From assembly GCF_028288225.1 (NCBI RefSeq), contig NZ_JAQBOC010000080.1:155174-219173 (forward strand): a stretch of 64,000 nucleotides of DNA. Reading direction: 5' to 3'. This DNA is from Mucilaginibacter sp. (GTDB lineage: Bacteria > Bacteroidota > Bacteroidia > Sphingobacteriales > Sphingobacteriaceae). Shown here one piece after another: positions 17,662 through 25,941 of this stretch (its first letter is position 1; each line of letters starts with the position of its first letter). The notes beneath the pieces were generated by a model. The model was not told the origin of the DNA and did no database searches. It saw nothing but the letters and a program-made list of their open reading frames with translations. Both the position numbers and the translations under genes were made by a program.

Positions 17662-17672
17662 ATTATTGTGTT

Positions 17673-18986
17673 TTAATTGGTAGTATCATATAATTCCGGA
17701 ACCATAGCGATTTGACGGCTAAGCAGAAAAATTACTGCGATCGACAATGACAGGTAAATCAATGTGAAAAGGCAAAATGTATAAGCTATGCCCGGCATTG
17801 GTGTTACCGCGTCTGCGGTTCTCATGATACCTTTGATAATCCAGGGTTGCCTGCCAACCTCGGTGACTGTCCATCCTGCTTCAACCGCGATGAAACCTGC
17901 AGGTATCGCAGCAACAAATAGAATCAGGAACCACCGGCTGTCCAACCAATCCTGTTTAAAAACCCTTGCGAACAGGTAGAGTATGCCGAGACCCAGCATC
18001 GCCATACCGAGCGCAACCATGATTTGAAAGGCATAATGTGTGATAGCTATAGGTGGCTGATCCACAACCTGAGTTTTATCCAACCCTTCAACCGTTGAGT
18101 TGAAATCACCATTCGCCATGAAGCTTAGTACCCCGGGCAGTTTTACCGCATAATTGACTTCACCATTTTTTACATCGGGTATACCACCTATTACCAGCGG
18201 AGCATTTTTCTCGGTTTTAAATAAGGCCTCCATAGCAGCCAGTTTTACTGGTTGATTTTTGGCAATGAACTTTGCAGAAATGTCTCCGCTCAGTGGTTGC
18301 AGAAACGCTGCTGTAACCGCAAAGGCAACAGAAATTTTGTATGCGGTCATGTGAAAAGCTATGTTTTTTTTCCGAAGGATGAGAAAGGCATGTACCCCGC
18401 AAACGGCAAACCCTGTGGCTGCAAATGCCGCGATGGTCATATGAAGCGCCTGGGAAAACCATGCAGGATTGAACATAGCTTTGATGGGATCAATATCAGA
18501 AAACGTTCCGTTAATATATTTAAAACCTGATGGGCTGTTCATCCAGCTATTGGCTGCTACCACGAGAATTCCCGATATTATCCCGCTTAACCCTACCACC
18601 ACACCGGTAATCCAATGGAACCAACGGTTAAAACGGTCCCAACCGTAGAGGAAAAACCCGAGGGCTATTGCCTCAATAAAAAACGCAGTTCCTTCCAAAG
18701 AAAACGGCATGCCAAAGATCGGGCCAGCCTCCTTCATGAACCGTGGCCATAACAGCCCCAACTCAAAGGATAAAACGGTACCCGAAACAGCGCCGGTGGC
18801 AAAGAATATAGCGACGCCTTTACTCCAGGCTTTAGTAATATGCAGATACATCACGTTACCTGTTCGTAACCACAAAAAATGGGCGACTGCCATAAAAAAA
18901 GGCATAACCATACCGATACATGAAAATATAATGTGAAAACCTAAAGAAGCCGCCATTTGCGAACGAGCCGCTATAAAATCATTCAT
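17673..18986 (-). CDS. cydA: Cytochrome bd ubiquinol oxidase subunit I (CydA), copy 2
   Basis: The 437-residue product starts RSQMAASLGFHIIFSCIGM, with the N-terminal haem-ligand His. It has the SLEGTAFFIEAIALGFFLYGWDRF and NSWMNSPSGFKY blocks, a short Q-loop and the canonical quinol signature GRQPW. It forms an operon with cydB copy 2, apparently with no cydDC of its own. Assembly could use the CydDC encoded at 8494-11862. Confidence 0.94.
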   Translation of the reverse strand: MNDFIAARSQMAASLGFHIIFSCIGMVMPFFMAVAHFLWLRTGNVMYLHITKAWSKGVAIFFATGAVSGTVLSFELGLLWPRFMKEAGPIFGMPFSLEGTAFFIEAIALGFFLYGWDRFNRWFHWITGVVVGLSGIISGILVVAANSWMNSPSGFKYINGTFSDIDPIKAMFNPAWFSQALHMTIAAFAATGFAVCGVHAFLILRKKNIAFHMTAYKISVAFAVTAAFLQPLSGDISAKFIAKNQPVKLAAMEALFKTEKNAPLVIGGIPDVKNGEVNYAVKLPGVLSFMANGDFNSTVEGLDKTQVVDQPPIAITHYAFQIMVALGMAMLGLGILYLFARVFKQDWLDSRWFLILFVAAIPAGFIAVEAGWTVTEVGRQPWIIKGIMRTADAVTPMPGIAYTFCLFTLIYLSLSIAVIFLLSRQIAMVPELYDTTN

Positions 18987-19044
18987 TTTAAATCTTATTA
19001 ATAAAGTTTATATACAAAAATGCAACCTGAACCAAACCACAATA

Positions 19045-19155
19045 CTACCACAGGGAGTCCAGGGTTTCCTTCTCGGGGATCGCGGCTATATAGATGATTG
19101 TCATCGAACAGGAAAACAACACAGCCCTTGTAATCAGAAATATAACCTCTTCCAT
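19045..19155 (-). CDS. Small one-helix membrane ORF upstream of cydA copy 2 (candidate CydX-like subunit)
   Basis: A 36-residue frame with an ATG start encodes MEEVIFLITRAVLFSCSMTI followed by IYIAAIPEKETLDSLW. That gives one hydrophobic helix of about 22 residues and a short charged tail. It ends 58 bases upstream of cydA and is co-directional. Cytochrome bd oxidases in other phyla contain tiny one-helix subunits (CydX, CydS, CydH). I see no sequence signature of those families, so the assignment rests on size, topology and position. Confidence 0.35.
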   Translation of the reverse strand: MEEVIFLITRAVLFSCSMTIIYIAAIPEKETLDSLW

Positions 19156-19584
19156 ATTTTTAATAAATTACTTTGATTGAATTATTTATGACGTATCCAC
19201 TGCTGATCTTGAATGCCTCGCCAGTTGCGCGTTAGTCTGCAGGTAAAGTTCAATTTATCATTTCACGGATATCTTTGGTTTTCAAACCATTTGCTTTATG
19301 AATCAAACGCAGGAAACCAAATTGTAGATTTCAGGCGGGGTGCCTGCAGGGCTATCTGATTAATCCTTCAAGAAACACTATCTTCGGGTTATTAAGCAGA
19401 GTAACCGAAGTACCCAAATAGAGTTTAGTTATTTTGAAAAAGAGGCCGTATCAAATATTAAAAGTGCGGCCTTTTAGTTTGATGAGTTTAGTTCCTTTTA
19501 TAAGGATTATCTAAACACCAAACGTTTGGGGTAAAAATGCGTCAAAAAGGGCCTTTTCAGGCTGCTTTTTCCTTAGAATTTGTG
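19156..19584. other. Intergenic DNA with IS-derived sequence
   Basis: About 430 bases contain no gene. An imperfect hairpin at about 19440-19480 (AAAGAGGCCG...GCGGCCTTTT) could be a terminator or an IS end. The right side merges into the transposase relic at 19585. Confidence 0.4.
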
Positions 19585-19710
19585 CTATTGAAAGTAAAAA
19601 TTCAATTCTATCGCTACTTTTTCCTTATTGCGGGCTATAAAGCACCGGAACCTGTGATTCTGTTTGATATGTCCGAAGACGGTTTCGATCATCCAGTCTT
19701 TCCTTTTCAT
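19585..19710 (-). pseudogene. Transposase C-terminal relic (IS1182-like)
   Basis: A 41-codon frame reads DWMIETVFGHIKQNHRFRCF followed by IARNKEKVAIEL. It resembles the C-terminal ...VEPVFG.IK.N..F.RF.LRG..KV..E pattern of IS1182-type DDE transposases. The following bases contain stops in the same frame where the family continues, and no N-terminal part is present. It is a dead fragment. Confidence 0.5.
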
Positions 19711-19976
19711 TAAATTTATCGCAATTTAAATAGTATTTTCCACATAAAATACTGTTAAAATTATCTTGAAAATTTTGTTACTGATTTGTAACTTAAAACT
19801 TGTAACTTGCTTATAATCATATAATAAGTGAGTTCTGTATCGGCAAATAAACCCCAAAAACAACGCCTTACTTGGCTCGTATCAAATTTATTGATAGGTA
19901 GGTGAATATGATTGTTTAAGTAGTTTGCCTTTGCCTGGTTTATGAGTATTTTTACTTCATTATAAAAACAAGACAC
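19711..19976. other. Upstream region of the dehydrogenase gene
   Basis: About 265 AT-rich bases. A 71-codon minus-strand frame spans much of it but shows no family features, so I do not call it a gene. Confidence 0.35.
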
Positions 19977-20828
19977 ATGAAAGCATTTTTAGGAACGGGC
20001 CTTTTAGGCGCCAATTTTGTCAAAGCCATGCTCCACAGGGGTGAGCAGGTACAGGTATGGAACCGTACGGCTGCTAAAGCCCGGGCGCTTGAAAGTGATG
20101 GAGCGAAGGCGTTTGAAGATGTCAGCAAGGCTGTTAACGGAGCCGATATCATTCACCTGACCTTAAAAGATGATGCGACAGTAAATGAGGTGCTGGAAAA
20201 GGCAGCCCCGGGATTTTCACCAGGTACAGTTATATACGACCATACCACAACTTCGGTTGAAGGTGCGAAAGAAAGGACAGCTAACTGGAAAGCCAAAGGT
20301 TATACTTATTTACATGCGCCGGTTTTCATGGGTCCGCCGAATGCGCTGGAAAGTACCGGGTTTATGCTGGTATCCGGCGATCAGGATGTTATTGAAAAGG
20401 CCAGACCTGAGCTATCCAAAATGACCGGAAAGCTGATCAACCTTGGGCCTGCTGAAGGAAAAGCAGCCGGCATGAAATTAACCGGCAACCTGTTCCTGCT
20501 GACGCTGACAGCTGGTATTTCTGATACGCTGGCACTAGCCAAAACGCTTGGTATTTCTGGTGATGAGCTATTGGGTTTGTTCGATTCCTGGAACCCTGCA
20601 GCTGCGATGCCCGCCAGGTTGAAAAAGATAATAGGCGGTAATTTTGAACAGCCCTCATGGGAACTGGATATGGCGCGCAAAGATGTGGGATTGATGCTGG
20701 CCATAGCAAACAAAGGCCATACGCAGTTAACGGTTATCCCGGCCATCGCTGACGAAATGGATCGCTGGATCGACAAGGGTTATGGCAGCAATGACTGGAG
20801 CGTTATCGCAAAGAATAACGTCAGCTAA
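19977..20828 (+). CDS. NAD(P)-dependent beta-hydroxyacid dehydrogenase (3-hydroxyisobutyrate dehydrogenase family)
   Basis: The 283-residue product starts MKAFLGTGLLGANFVKAML, a Rossmann GxGxxG dinucleotide site. The NAD-binding domain covers about 1-155 and the helical C-terminal domain about 156-283. The substrate-binding GPPNALESTG loop and the catalytic-Lys region AAGMKLTGNLFLL are visible. The family reduces or oxidises beta-hydroxyacids, including imine or succinic-semialdehyde-type substrates. The substrate cannot be told from sequence, and the gene stands alone. Confidence 0.85.
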   Translation: MKAFLGTGLLGANFVKAMLHRGEQVQVWNRTAAKARALESDGAKAFEDVSKAVNGADIIHLTLKDDATVNEVLEKAAPGFSPGTVIYDHTTTSVEGAKERTANWKAKGYTYLHAPVFMGPPNALESTGFMLVSGDQDVIEKARPELSKMTGKLINLGPAEGKAAGMKLTGNLFLLTLTAGISDTLALAKTLGISGDELLGLFDSWNPAAAMPARLKKIIGGNFEQPSWELDMARKDVGLMLAIANKGHTQLTVIPAIADEMDRWIDKGYGSNDWSVIAKNNVS

Positions 20829-20981
20829 CTTTTATGATAGCGCTAAGACCTGTCAAATAGGGAAACATTTCCAGGTTGATACGTTAACCGGCAAACGATT
20901 ATCCACCGTGAATATATCTGGTATTCTATATTGAAAATCCGGTATTGATGACTTCTCCTTCGTTTCCTGTTGTCTTTAATT

Positions 20982-21404
20982 TTATAGATTTAAAAGATTT
21001 AATGTTTTAGTGTCCTTTTCCCCATTAAAATATTTATCGAGCACAGCCTGGAAAATGGGATCAGGGTTGGGCAAACTTGCAAATAGTGTCATCGATGATC
21101 TTAGCTTCATATCGTCAGGGCTGCCGAAAATACTGTTGGGATTATTGCTTTTCAGCTGGAGTAAAGCTTCACAAATTTCAACAAGCCTCGGGCCTAAAAC
21201 GGCATGCTGCATAAAAGCTTCAGCTTCGTCCAAATCATTTATCGCATAATATTTGGATGTCCCGCTAAAACCCAAACCCTTGACCTGCGGGAAAATATAC
21301 CACATCCAGTGACTTCGCTTACTGCCGTTCCTGATCTCAGCCAGTGCGGTAGCGTAATCCTTTTCCTGGGCTTCCAGGAATCTATTCAGTTCGTCCCGGT
21401 TCAT
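20982..21404 (-). CDS. DUF1810 family protein
   Basis: The product has about 140 residues from the ATG at 21404 (MNRDELNRFLEAQEKDYATA). Family hallmarks are the early L.RF..AQ...Y..AL.EI..G.K.SHWMWYIFPQ block, then GLG.S..S..YAI, and LGPRL.E.....L...IFG.PD..KL.SSMTLF. The longer in-frame extension upstream is basic, low quality and overlaps the next gene, so I rejected it. The function of DUF1810 is unknown. Confidence 0.85.
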   Translation of the reverse strand: MNRDELNRFLEAQEKDYATALAEIRNGSKRSHWMWYIFPQVKGLGFSGTSKYYAINDLDEAEAFMQHAVLGPRLVEICEALLQLKSNNPNSIFGSPDDMKLRSSMTLFASLPNPDPIFQAVLDKYFNGEKDTKTLNLLNL

Positions 21405-21567
21405 ATTTATTTGGTTTTGGTGCATCCGGTGGCAATTCCTGCGGTATTTGTTCCGGGTCTTCCTGCGGAATTTGAGGTTCTTTTGGATCGTTTGGCGGCA
21501 TGATCTCAGGTTGGGGTTTTGGAACCGGCATTTCATCAGGTTCATTGGGGATTGTTTGCTTTTTCAT
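21382..21567 (-). CDS. Proline-rich small protein
   Basis: The 61-residue product begins MKKQTIPNEPDEMPVPKPQP and is dominated by Pro, Glu and Asp, with a repeated P[QE]xP-like pattern and no hydrophobic segment. It is likely disordered. Its end overlaps the start of the DUF1810 gene by about 23 bases in another frame, suggesting translational coupling. Function is unknown. Similar short P/E-rich proteins are common in Sphingobacteriaceae, as far as I recall. Confidence 0.55.
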   Translation of the reverse strand: MKKQTIPNEPDEMPVPKPQPEIMPPNDPKEPQIPQEDPEQIPQELPPDAPKPNKYEPGRTE

Positions 21568-21938
21568 ATCTTTAATTCATCAATAAACAGGCCAATTCAA
21601 GCAATTTCGGTTTGTCGGATGATATTAATTTGAACTGGCAATCCCACACCTGCACCACCCTGTAATATTTTAAAGTTTCTGTTTGCCGCTTGTAATTAGT
21701 TAACTATCATCATGAAATTAACTTTATAATAAAGACAATAGCCATTACCGGATACCTGAAAAATTCCTGTGGCCTTAAGATTGAATAAACATTTACGCTA
21801 TTGTTTAACCGCGACTTTAATTCAATTTCTCAATAAATTCGTTACAACCGTCCTTTTCTTTTCTAATTAATCAAATATTAATAGATCATTAAGCTTTAGG
21901 AGCAATTTTGGGATTATAATCCAATTATAATTTAATAG
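21568..21938. other. Intergenic region before the left PUL arm
   Basis: About 370 AT-rich bases. It contains a 12-bp palindrome, GGATTATAATCC (21911-21922), just upstream of the first ORF. No gene is visible. Confidence 0.4.
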
Positions 21939-22154
21939 ATGCTTATTAATGTCGCCCGGTTACTAAGGCCGGTTATTTTATCTGCTTTATGTAGTATTAC
22001 TGCAATAAGTGCATGCTATGCACAAAATGCAGGGATCAACCTTGAATATCGATCCGCGGATGAGAAATATTGGACAACTTTTAGAACCAATACCCTATAC
22101 AAACGGCTATTCCCCGGCTTTAAAAAAGGGCGAAAGGAATCCGAATTAATCTAA
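21939..22154 (+). CDS. Short secreted protein, unknown (possibly a truncated gene)
   Basis: The 71-residue product has a plausible signal peptide (VILSALCSITAISACYAQ) and a 40-residue basic remainder ending RLFPGFKKGRKESELI. No family is recognised. It ends 23 bases before the GH71/99-like gene and is co-directional. It could be the surviving N-terminus of a disrupted secreted protein. Confidence 0.35.
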   Translation: MLINVARLLRPVILSALCSITAISACYAQNAGINLEYRSADEKYWTTFRTNTLYKRLFPGFKKGRKESELI

Positions 22155-22177
22155 AAAAACATAAAAAAATTATCCTG

Positions 22178-23443
22178 ATGAAGAAACAAGTTTTTAGCAT
22201 CCTGCTGTTACTACTGTGCGCTGTCGGATACGGACAGCAAAAGCATAGCAAAACATCTGCATTTAAAAGTTATAAAGGCCTTGTAATGGCAGGCTACCAG
22301 GGTTGGTTCAATGCCCCCGAAGATGGCGCCGGCCGGGGTTGGAACCATTATCTGTCGCACGGTAAATTTGAGCCCGGCAGTACCAATATTGATATTTGGC
22401 CCGATGTAAGCGAGTATAAAAAAACATATAAATCCCCGTTTAAATTGGCTGATGGCAGTGATGCTTACCTGTATAGCCCGTATGACGAGTCATCGGTTGA
22501 TACCCACTTTAAATGGATGCAGCAATATGGAATTGATGGGGTGTTTGTGCAGCGTTTTATTGCCGACGTACAACGTGGCCGCGGCCGTAATCACAACGAT
22601 GTAGTATTAGGAAATGCTCTAAGAGCAGCACAAAAATATCACAGGGCAATTTCATTAATGTATGACCTTTCGGGCATGGGGGCCGGCGGTGATTCTTTGG
22701 TGATAAAAGACTGGAAGCATTTGATTGATAGTATGAAATTAACCAACCGCGGCAACAAACAAACCTGGCTGTACCACAACGGTAAACCACTTATTGCGGT
22801 ATGGGGTATTGGCTTTAATGACCACCGCAAATACGGCCTGGCAGAAGCAGAAAGGGTCATCGATTTTTTAAAGAACGATCCCGTTTATGGCGGATGCGCT
22901 GTTTTGCTTGGCGTGCCAACCTACTGGCGTGATTTTGGGAACGATACGGAAAAAGACCCGCATCTGCATGATCTGTTAAAGAAAGCAGATATCATCCATC
23001 CCTGGTTTGTAGGACGATTTAATGAAGCCGCATATCCTGCATTTCAAAGCCGGATAGCCGATGATATAGCCTGGTGCAGGGCTAATAACCTCGACTATGT
23101 ACCCGTAGTTTTTCCGGGATTTAGCTGGCACAATATGAACCCGCGAAGCCCGCAAAACCAAATTCCCCGTAACCGGGGAAATTTTTACTGGAAACAAGTT
23201 ACCGGCGCCATAAAAAAAGGGGCAGATATGCTGTATGTAGCTATGTTTGATGAGGTTGATGAAGGTACAGCTATTCTTAAAGCGTCCAAAAATCCGCCGG
23301 TAGGTTTAAGCCATTTTGTTACTTATGAAGATGATATCCCTAATGATTACTATTTGTACTTAACCGGGTACGCAGGAAAAATGCTGCGGAAACAAGTGCC
23401 CTTTATAGAAACTGTACCTGCGCCCATTAATCACACCAAATAA
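22178..23443 (+). CDS. Secreted glycoside hydrolase family 71/99-like protein
   Basis: The 421-residue product has a signal peptide (MKKQVFSILLLLLCAVGYGQ). The body matches GH71/99-like proteins: VMAGYQGWFNAP, IDIWPDVSEY, FKWMQQYGIDGVFVQRF, MYDLSGM, VWGIGFNDH, GVPTYWRD, IHPWFVGRF and MFDEVDEGTAI. GH99 enzymes are endo-acting alpha-mannanases and related GH71 enzymes act on alpha-1,3-glucan; the real substrate here is unknown. It is a paralogue of 25942-27210 and is followed by a GH31 gene 27 bases downstream. Confidence 0.85.
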   Translation: MKKQVFSILLLLLCAVGYGQQKHSKTSAFKSYKGLVMAGYQGWFNAPEDGAGRGWNHYLSHGKFEPGSTNIDIWPDVSEYKKTYKSPFKLADGSDAYLYSPYDESSVDTHFKWMQQYGIDGVFVQRFIADVQRGRGRNHNDVVLGNALRAAQKYHRAISLMYDLSGMGAGGDSLVIKDWKHLIDSMKLTNRGNKQTWLYHNGKPLIAVWGIGFNDHRKYGLAEAERVIDFLKNDPVYGGCAVLLGVPTYWRDFGNDTEKDPHLHDLLKKADIIHPWFVGRFNEAAYPAFQSRIADDIAWCRANNLDYVPVVFPGFSWHNMNPRSPQNQIPRNRGNFYWKQVTGAIKKGADMLYVAMFDEVDEGTAILKASKNPPVGLSHFVTYEDDIPNDYYLYLTGYAGKMLRKQVPFIETVPAPINHTK

Positions 23444-23470
23444 TGGAGCCTTTATTATATTAAAATCGCC

Positions 23471-25843
23471 ATGAAAAGAAAGAATTTGCTTCTGATAGTT
23501 GGGTTTATCTGTTGTTATGTTACAGTAAGCGCCCAAAACTATGCAAAAACGGCGCTGGGTATTAAAACCCGGGTGAACAATATTGATATTGAAATCCAGT
23601 TTTTTACCCCAAAAATTGTAAGGATAATAAAATCACCGTCGGGAATAAATGATGACAAACATAGTTTATCCGTTATTCAACAAGCCCAAAAACAGCAATT
23701 AGATATTCATACCAATGAACCCTATATTACCATCAGCAGCAATGCTATCCAGGTAAAGCTTAGTAAGCTAAACGGACAGCTTACTTTTAACGATATTAAG
23801 GGTTCTACGCTTTTAAATGAGAAACGGGATGGAATCAGGTTTACCCCCTTTAAAGATTCTACAGAAAATACATTTACAGTTAGCCAGGTTTTTCAATTAC
23901 AACAGGCGGAAGCAGTGTATGGCTTAGGGCAACACCAGGCGGGTAAAATGAACCAGCGTAACCAAAAAGTCACATTAAAGCAGGAAAATATGGAGATTGG
24001 GATCCCTTTTATGCATTCGTCAAAAGGATATGGTGTGTTTTGGGATAATTATTCAACCACCGTTTTTGATGACAATGCAGCCGGAACTTCGTTTTCATCA
24101 CAAGTGGGTAACTGCGCCGATTATTATTTTATATATGGTGGCAATGCCGACGGGGTAGTTGCCGGCTATCGCTATTTAACCGGGCAGGCCCCTATGTTTC
24201 CGCGCTGGGTATTTGGTTACTGGCAAAGCCGTGAGCGTTACAAAAGTCAGCAGGAAGTGGTAGGCGTAATTAAAAAATACCGTGAGCTTAAAGTGCCCAT
24301 TGATGGCATAGTGCAGGATTGGCAATATTGGGGTGTTGAGGAATCAAAGTGGAACTCTACCGAGTTTGGCAATCCTAACTATCCAGATCCTAAAGCCATG
24401 ATAGATAGCGTACATCAGCTGAACGCACATATTATTATATCGGTATGGCCTGACTTCGGTAATCAAACCAAAATATGGGCTGACATGAAAAATAACGGGT
24501 TTTTATATACGGATTTTCTAAGCTATCCTACTACGCCCACAGTGCAGGTTTACGATCCTTTTAACCCAAAGGCCCGCGACCTGTACTGGAGCTATATGAA
24601 TAAAAATATTTTCTCAATAGGAATGGACGGCTGGTGGCTTGATTCTACAGAACCTGATCATTCACAAGCTAAGGGGCACGATGATGATAATACACCCACC
24701 TGGTTGGGAACCTTCAGAAAGGTGCGTAACGCTTTCCCTTTGGCAACAACCGGGGGAGTATATCAGCACCAGCGCGAAACAAGCGCGGATAAACGCGTAT
24801 TTATACTGACACGCTCTGCCTTTGCCGGGCAACAGCGGAACGCGACGACTGTTTGGTCGGGCGATATTGTTTCCGACTGGAGTGTTTTGCGCAAACAAAT
24901 ATCAGGCGGCCTTAACCTTTCATTATCCGGGATCCCTTACTGGAACACTGATATAGGAGGCTTTTGGGGTGGCCGGCTTTACCATAAAGGGATTGACGCT
25001 CCCTTCCAGGAACTGTATGTGCGCTGGTTGCAATTTGGCACCTTTTGCCCTATAATGCGCTCGCACGGAACAGATCTACCGAGAGAGATCTATCAATTTG
25101 GTAGAAAGGGATCCTGGGCTTATGATGCTATAGAAAAGTATATCAACCTGCGGTATCGCTTATTACCTTATAATTATTCAAACGCATGGGACATTACAGC
25201 AAATGGCTCCACCATGATGCGCGCGTTAGTAATGGATTTCGGGGAAGATCAAAAAGTGTTGGACATCAATAACGAATACATGTTTGGCAAAGCCTTTTTG
25301 GTTTGCCCTGTAACCGATTCTATGTACACAAATAAGGTTAATAGTCAGGCCAATTTCAATAACATTAAATCACAAAAAGTATACCTTCCTGCGGGGCATA
25401 CCTGGTTCGACTTTTGGACAGGTAATAAAATAAAAGGCGGACAGTTTATTAAAAAGGAAAGCCCTGTTGATATTATGCCATTGTATGTAAAGGCAGGCTC
25501 TATTATCCCGATGGGGCCTTTCCAGCAATACACCAGCGAAAAGGATCTGAAAAATATTGAATTGAGAATATATCCGGGCGCTAATGGAACATTTACGCTG
25601 TATGAGGACGAAAACGATAATTATCACTACGAAAAAGGTATTTATTCGACCATCAAATTTATATGGAACGATAAAGCGAAAACACTCACCATTGATTCCC
25701 GCAAGGGAAACTATCCTGGCATGTTAAACAACAGAACGTTTAACCTGATTCTGGTTAATTTAAATCATGGTGTTGGCGCTGGAATAGCAAAAACTGACAA
25801 GATAATCATGTATAGTGGATTGAAAAGGGCGGTTCGGTTTTAA
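23471..25843 (+). CDS. GH31 family alpha-glycosidase (alpha-xylosidase/alpha-glucosidase type)
   Basis: The 790-residue product has a signal peptide (ending VTVSAQ), an N-terminal beta-sandwich (about 25-230), a GH31 (beta/alpha)8 barrel and C-terminal beta domains. The nucleophile Asp lies in MDGWWLDSTEPDHS, and the acid/base region shows PIMRSHGTDLPRE. The WWLD(A/S)TEPD motif is most like alpha-xylosidases, but alpha-glucosidases share it. It acts in the periplasm at the end of the left PUL arm. Confidence 0.88.
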   Translation: MKRKNLLLIVGFICCYVTVSAQNYAKTALGIKTRVNNIDIEIQFFTPKIVRIIKSPSGINDDKHSLSVIQQAQKQQLDIHTNEPYITISSNAIQVKLSKLNGQLTFNDIKGSTLLNEKRDGIRFTPFKDSTENTFTVSQVFQLQQAEAVYGLGQHQAGKMNQRNQKVTLKQENMEIGIPFMHSSKGYGVFWDNYSTTVFDDNAAGTSFSSQVGNCADYYFIYGGNADGVVAGYRYLTGQAPMFPRWVFGYWQSRERYKSQQEVVGVIKKYRELKVPIDGIVQDWQYWGVEESKWNSTEFGNPNYPDPKAMIDSVHQLNAHIIISVWPDFGNQTKIWADMKNNGFLYTDFLSYPTTPTVQVYDPFNPKARDLYWSYMNKNIFSIGMDGWWLDSTEPDHSQAKGHDDDNTPTWLGTFRKVRNAFPLATTGGVYQHQRETSADKRVFILTRSAFAGQQRNATTVWSGDIVSDWSVLRKQISGGLNLSLSGIPYWNTDIGGFWGGRLYHKGIDAPFQELYVRWLQFGTFCPIMRSHGTDLPREIYQFGRKGSWAYDAIEKYINLRYRLLPYNYSNAWDITANGSTMMRALVMDFGEDQKVLDINNEYMFGKAFLVCPVTDSMYTNKVNSQANFNNIKSQKVYLPAGHTWFDFWTGNKIKGGQFIKKESPVDIMPLYVKAGSIIPMGPFQQYTSEKDLKNIELRIYPGANGTFTLYEDENDNYHYEKGIYSTIKFIWNDKAKTLTIDSRKGNYPGMLNNRTFNLILVNLNHGVGAGIAKTDKIIMYSGLKRAVRF

Positions 25844-25872
25844 TGAATTAATGCAGTTAGAAATGTAACATA

Positions 25873-25906
25873 AAAAGCGGGCTGATCTTTTGATCAGCCC
25901 GCTTTT
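25873..25906. terminator. Bidirectional intrinsic terminator between the two PUL arms
   Basis: A perfect 15-bp stem, AAAAGCGGGCTGATC, with a TTTT loop and the complementary arm ends in TTTT, so each strand reads A-tract, GC stem, T-tract. It lies between the convergent ends of the GH31 gene (25843) and the GH71/99-like gene (25942). Confidence 0.9.
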
Positions 25907-25941
25907 ATAATAATGCATAATAGTTTGTTTTAAAACTCTCT

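Noticed and set aside
19761..19976. 71-codon minus-strand ORF before the dehydrogenase
   Set aside because: No family features, AT-rich intergenic context; possible but not supported.
21405..21545. N-terminal extension of DUF1810
   Set aside because: The extension is basic and unlike the family; it is the proline-rich gene read in another frame.
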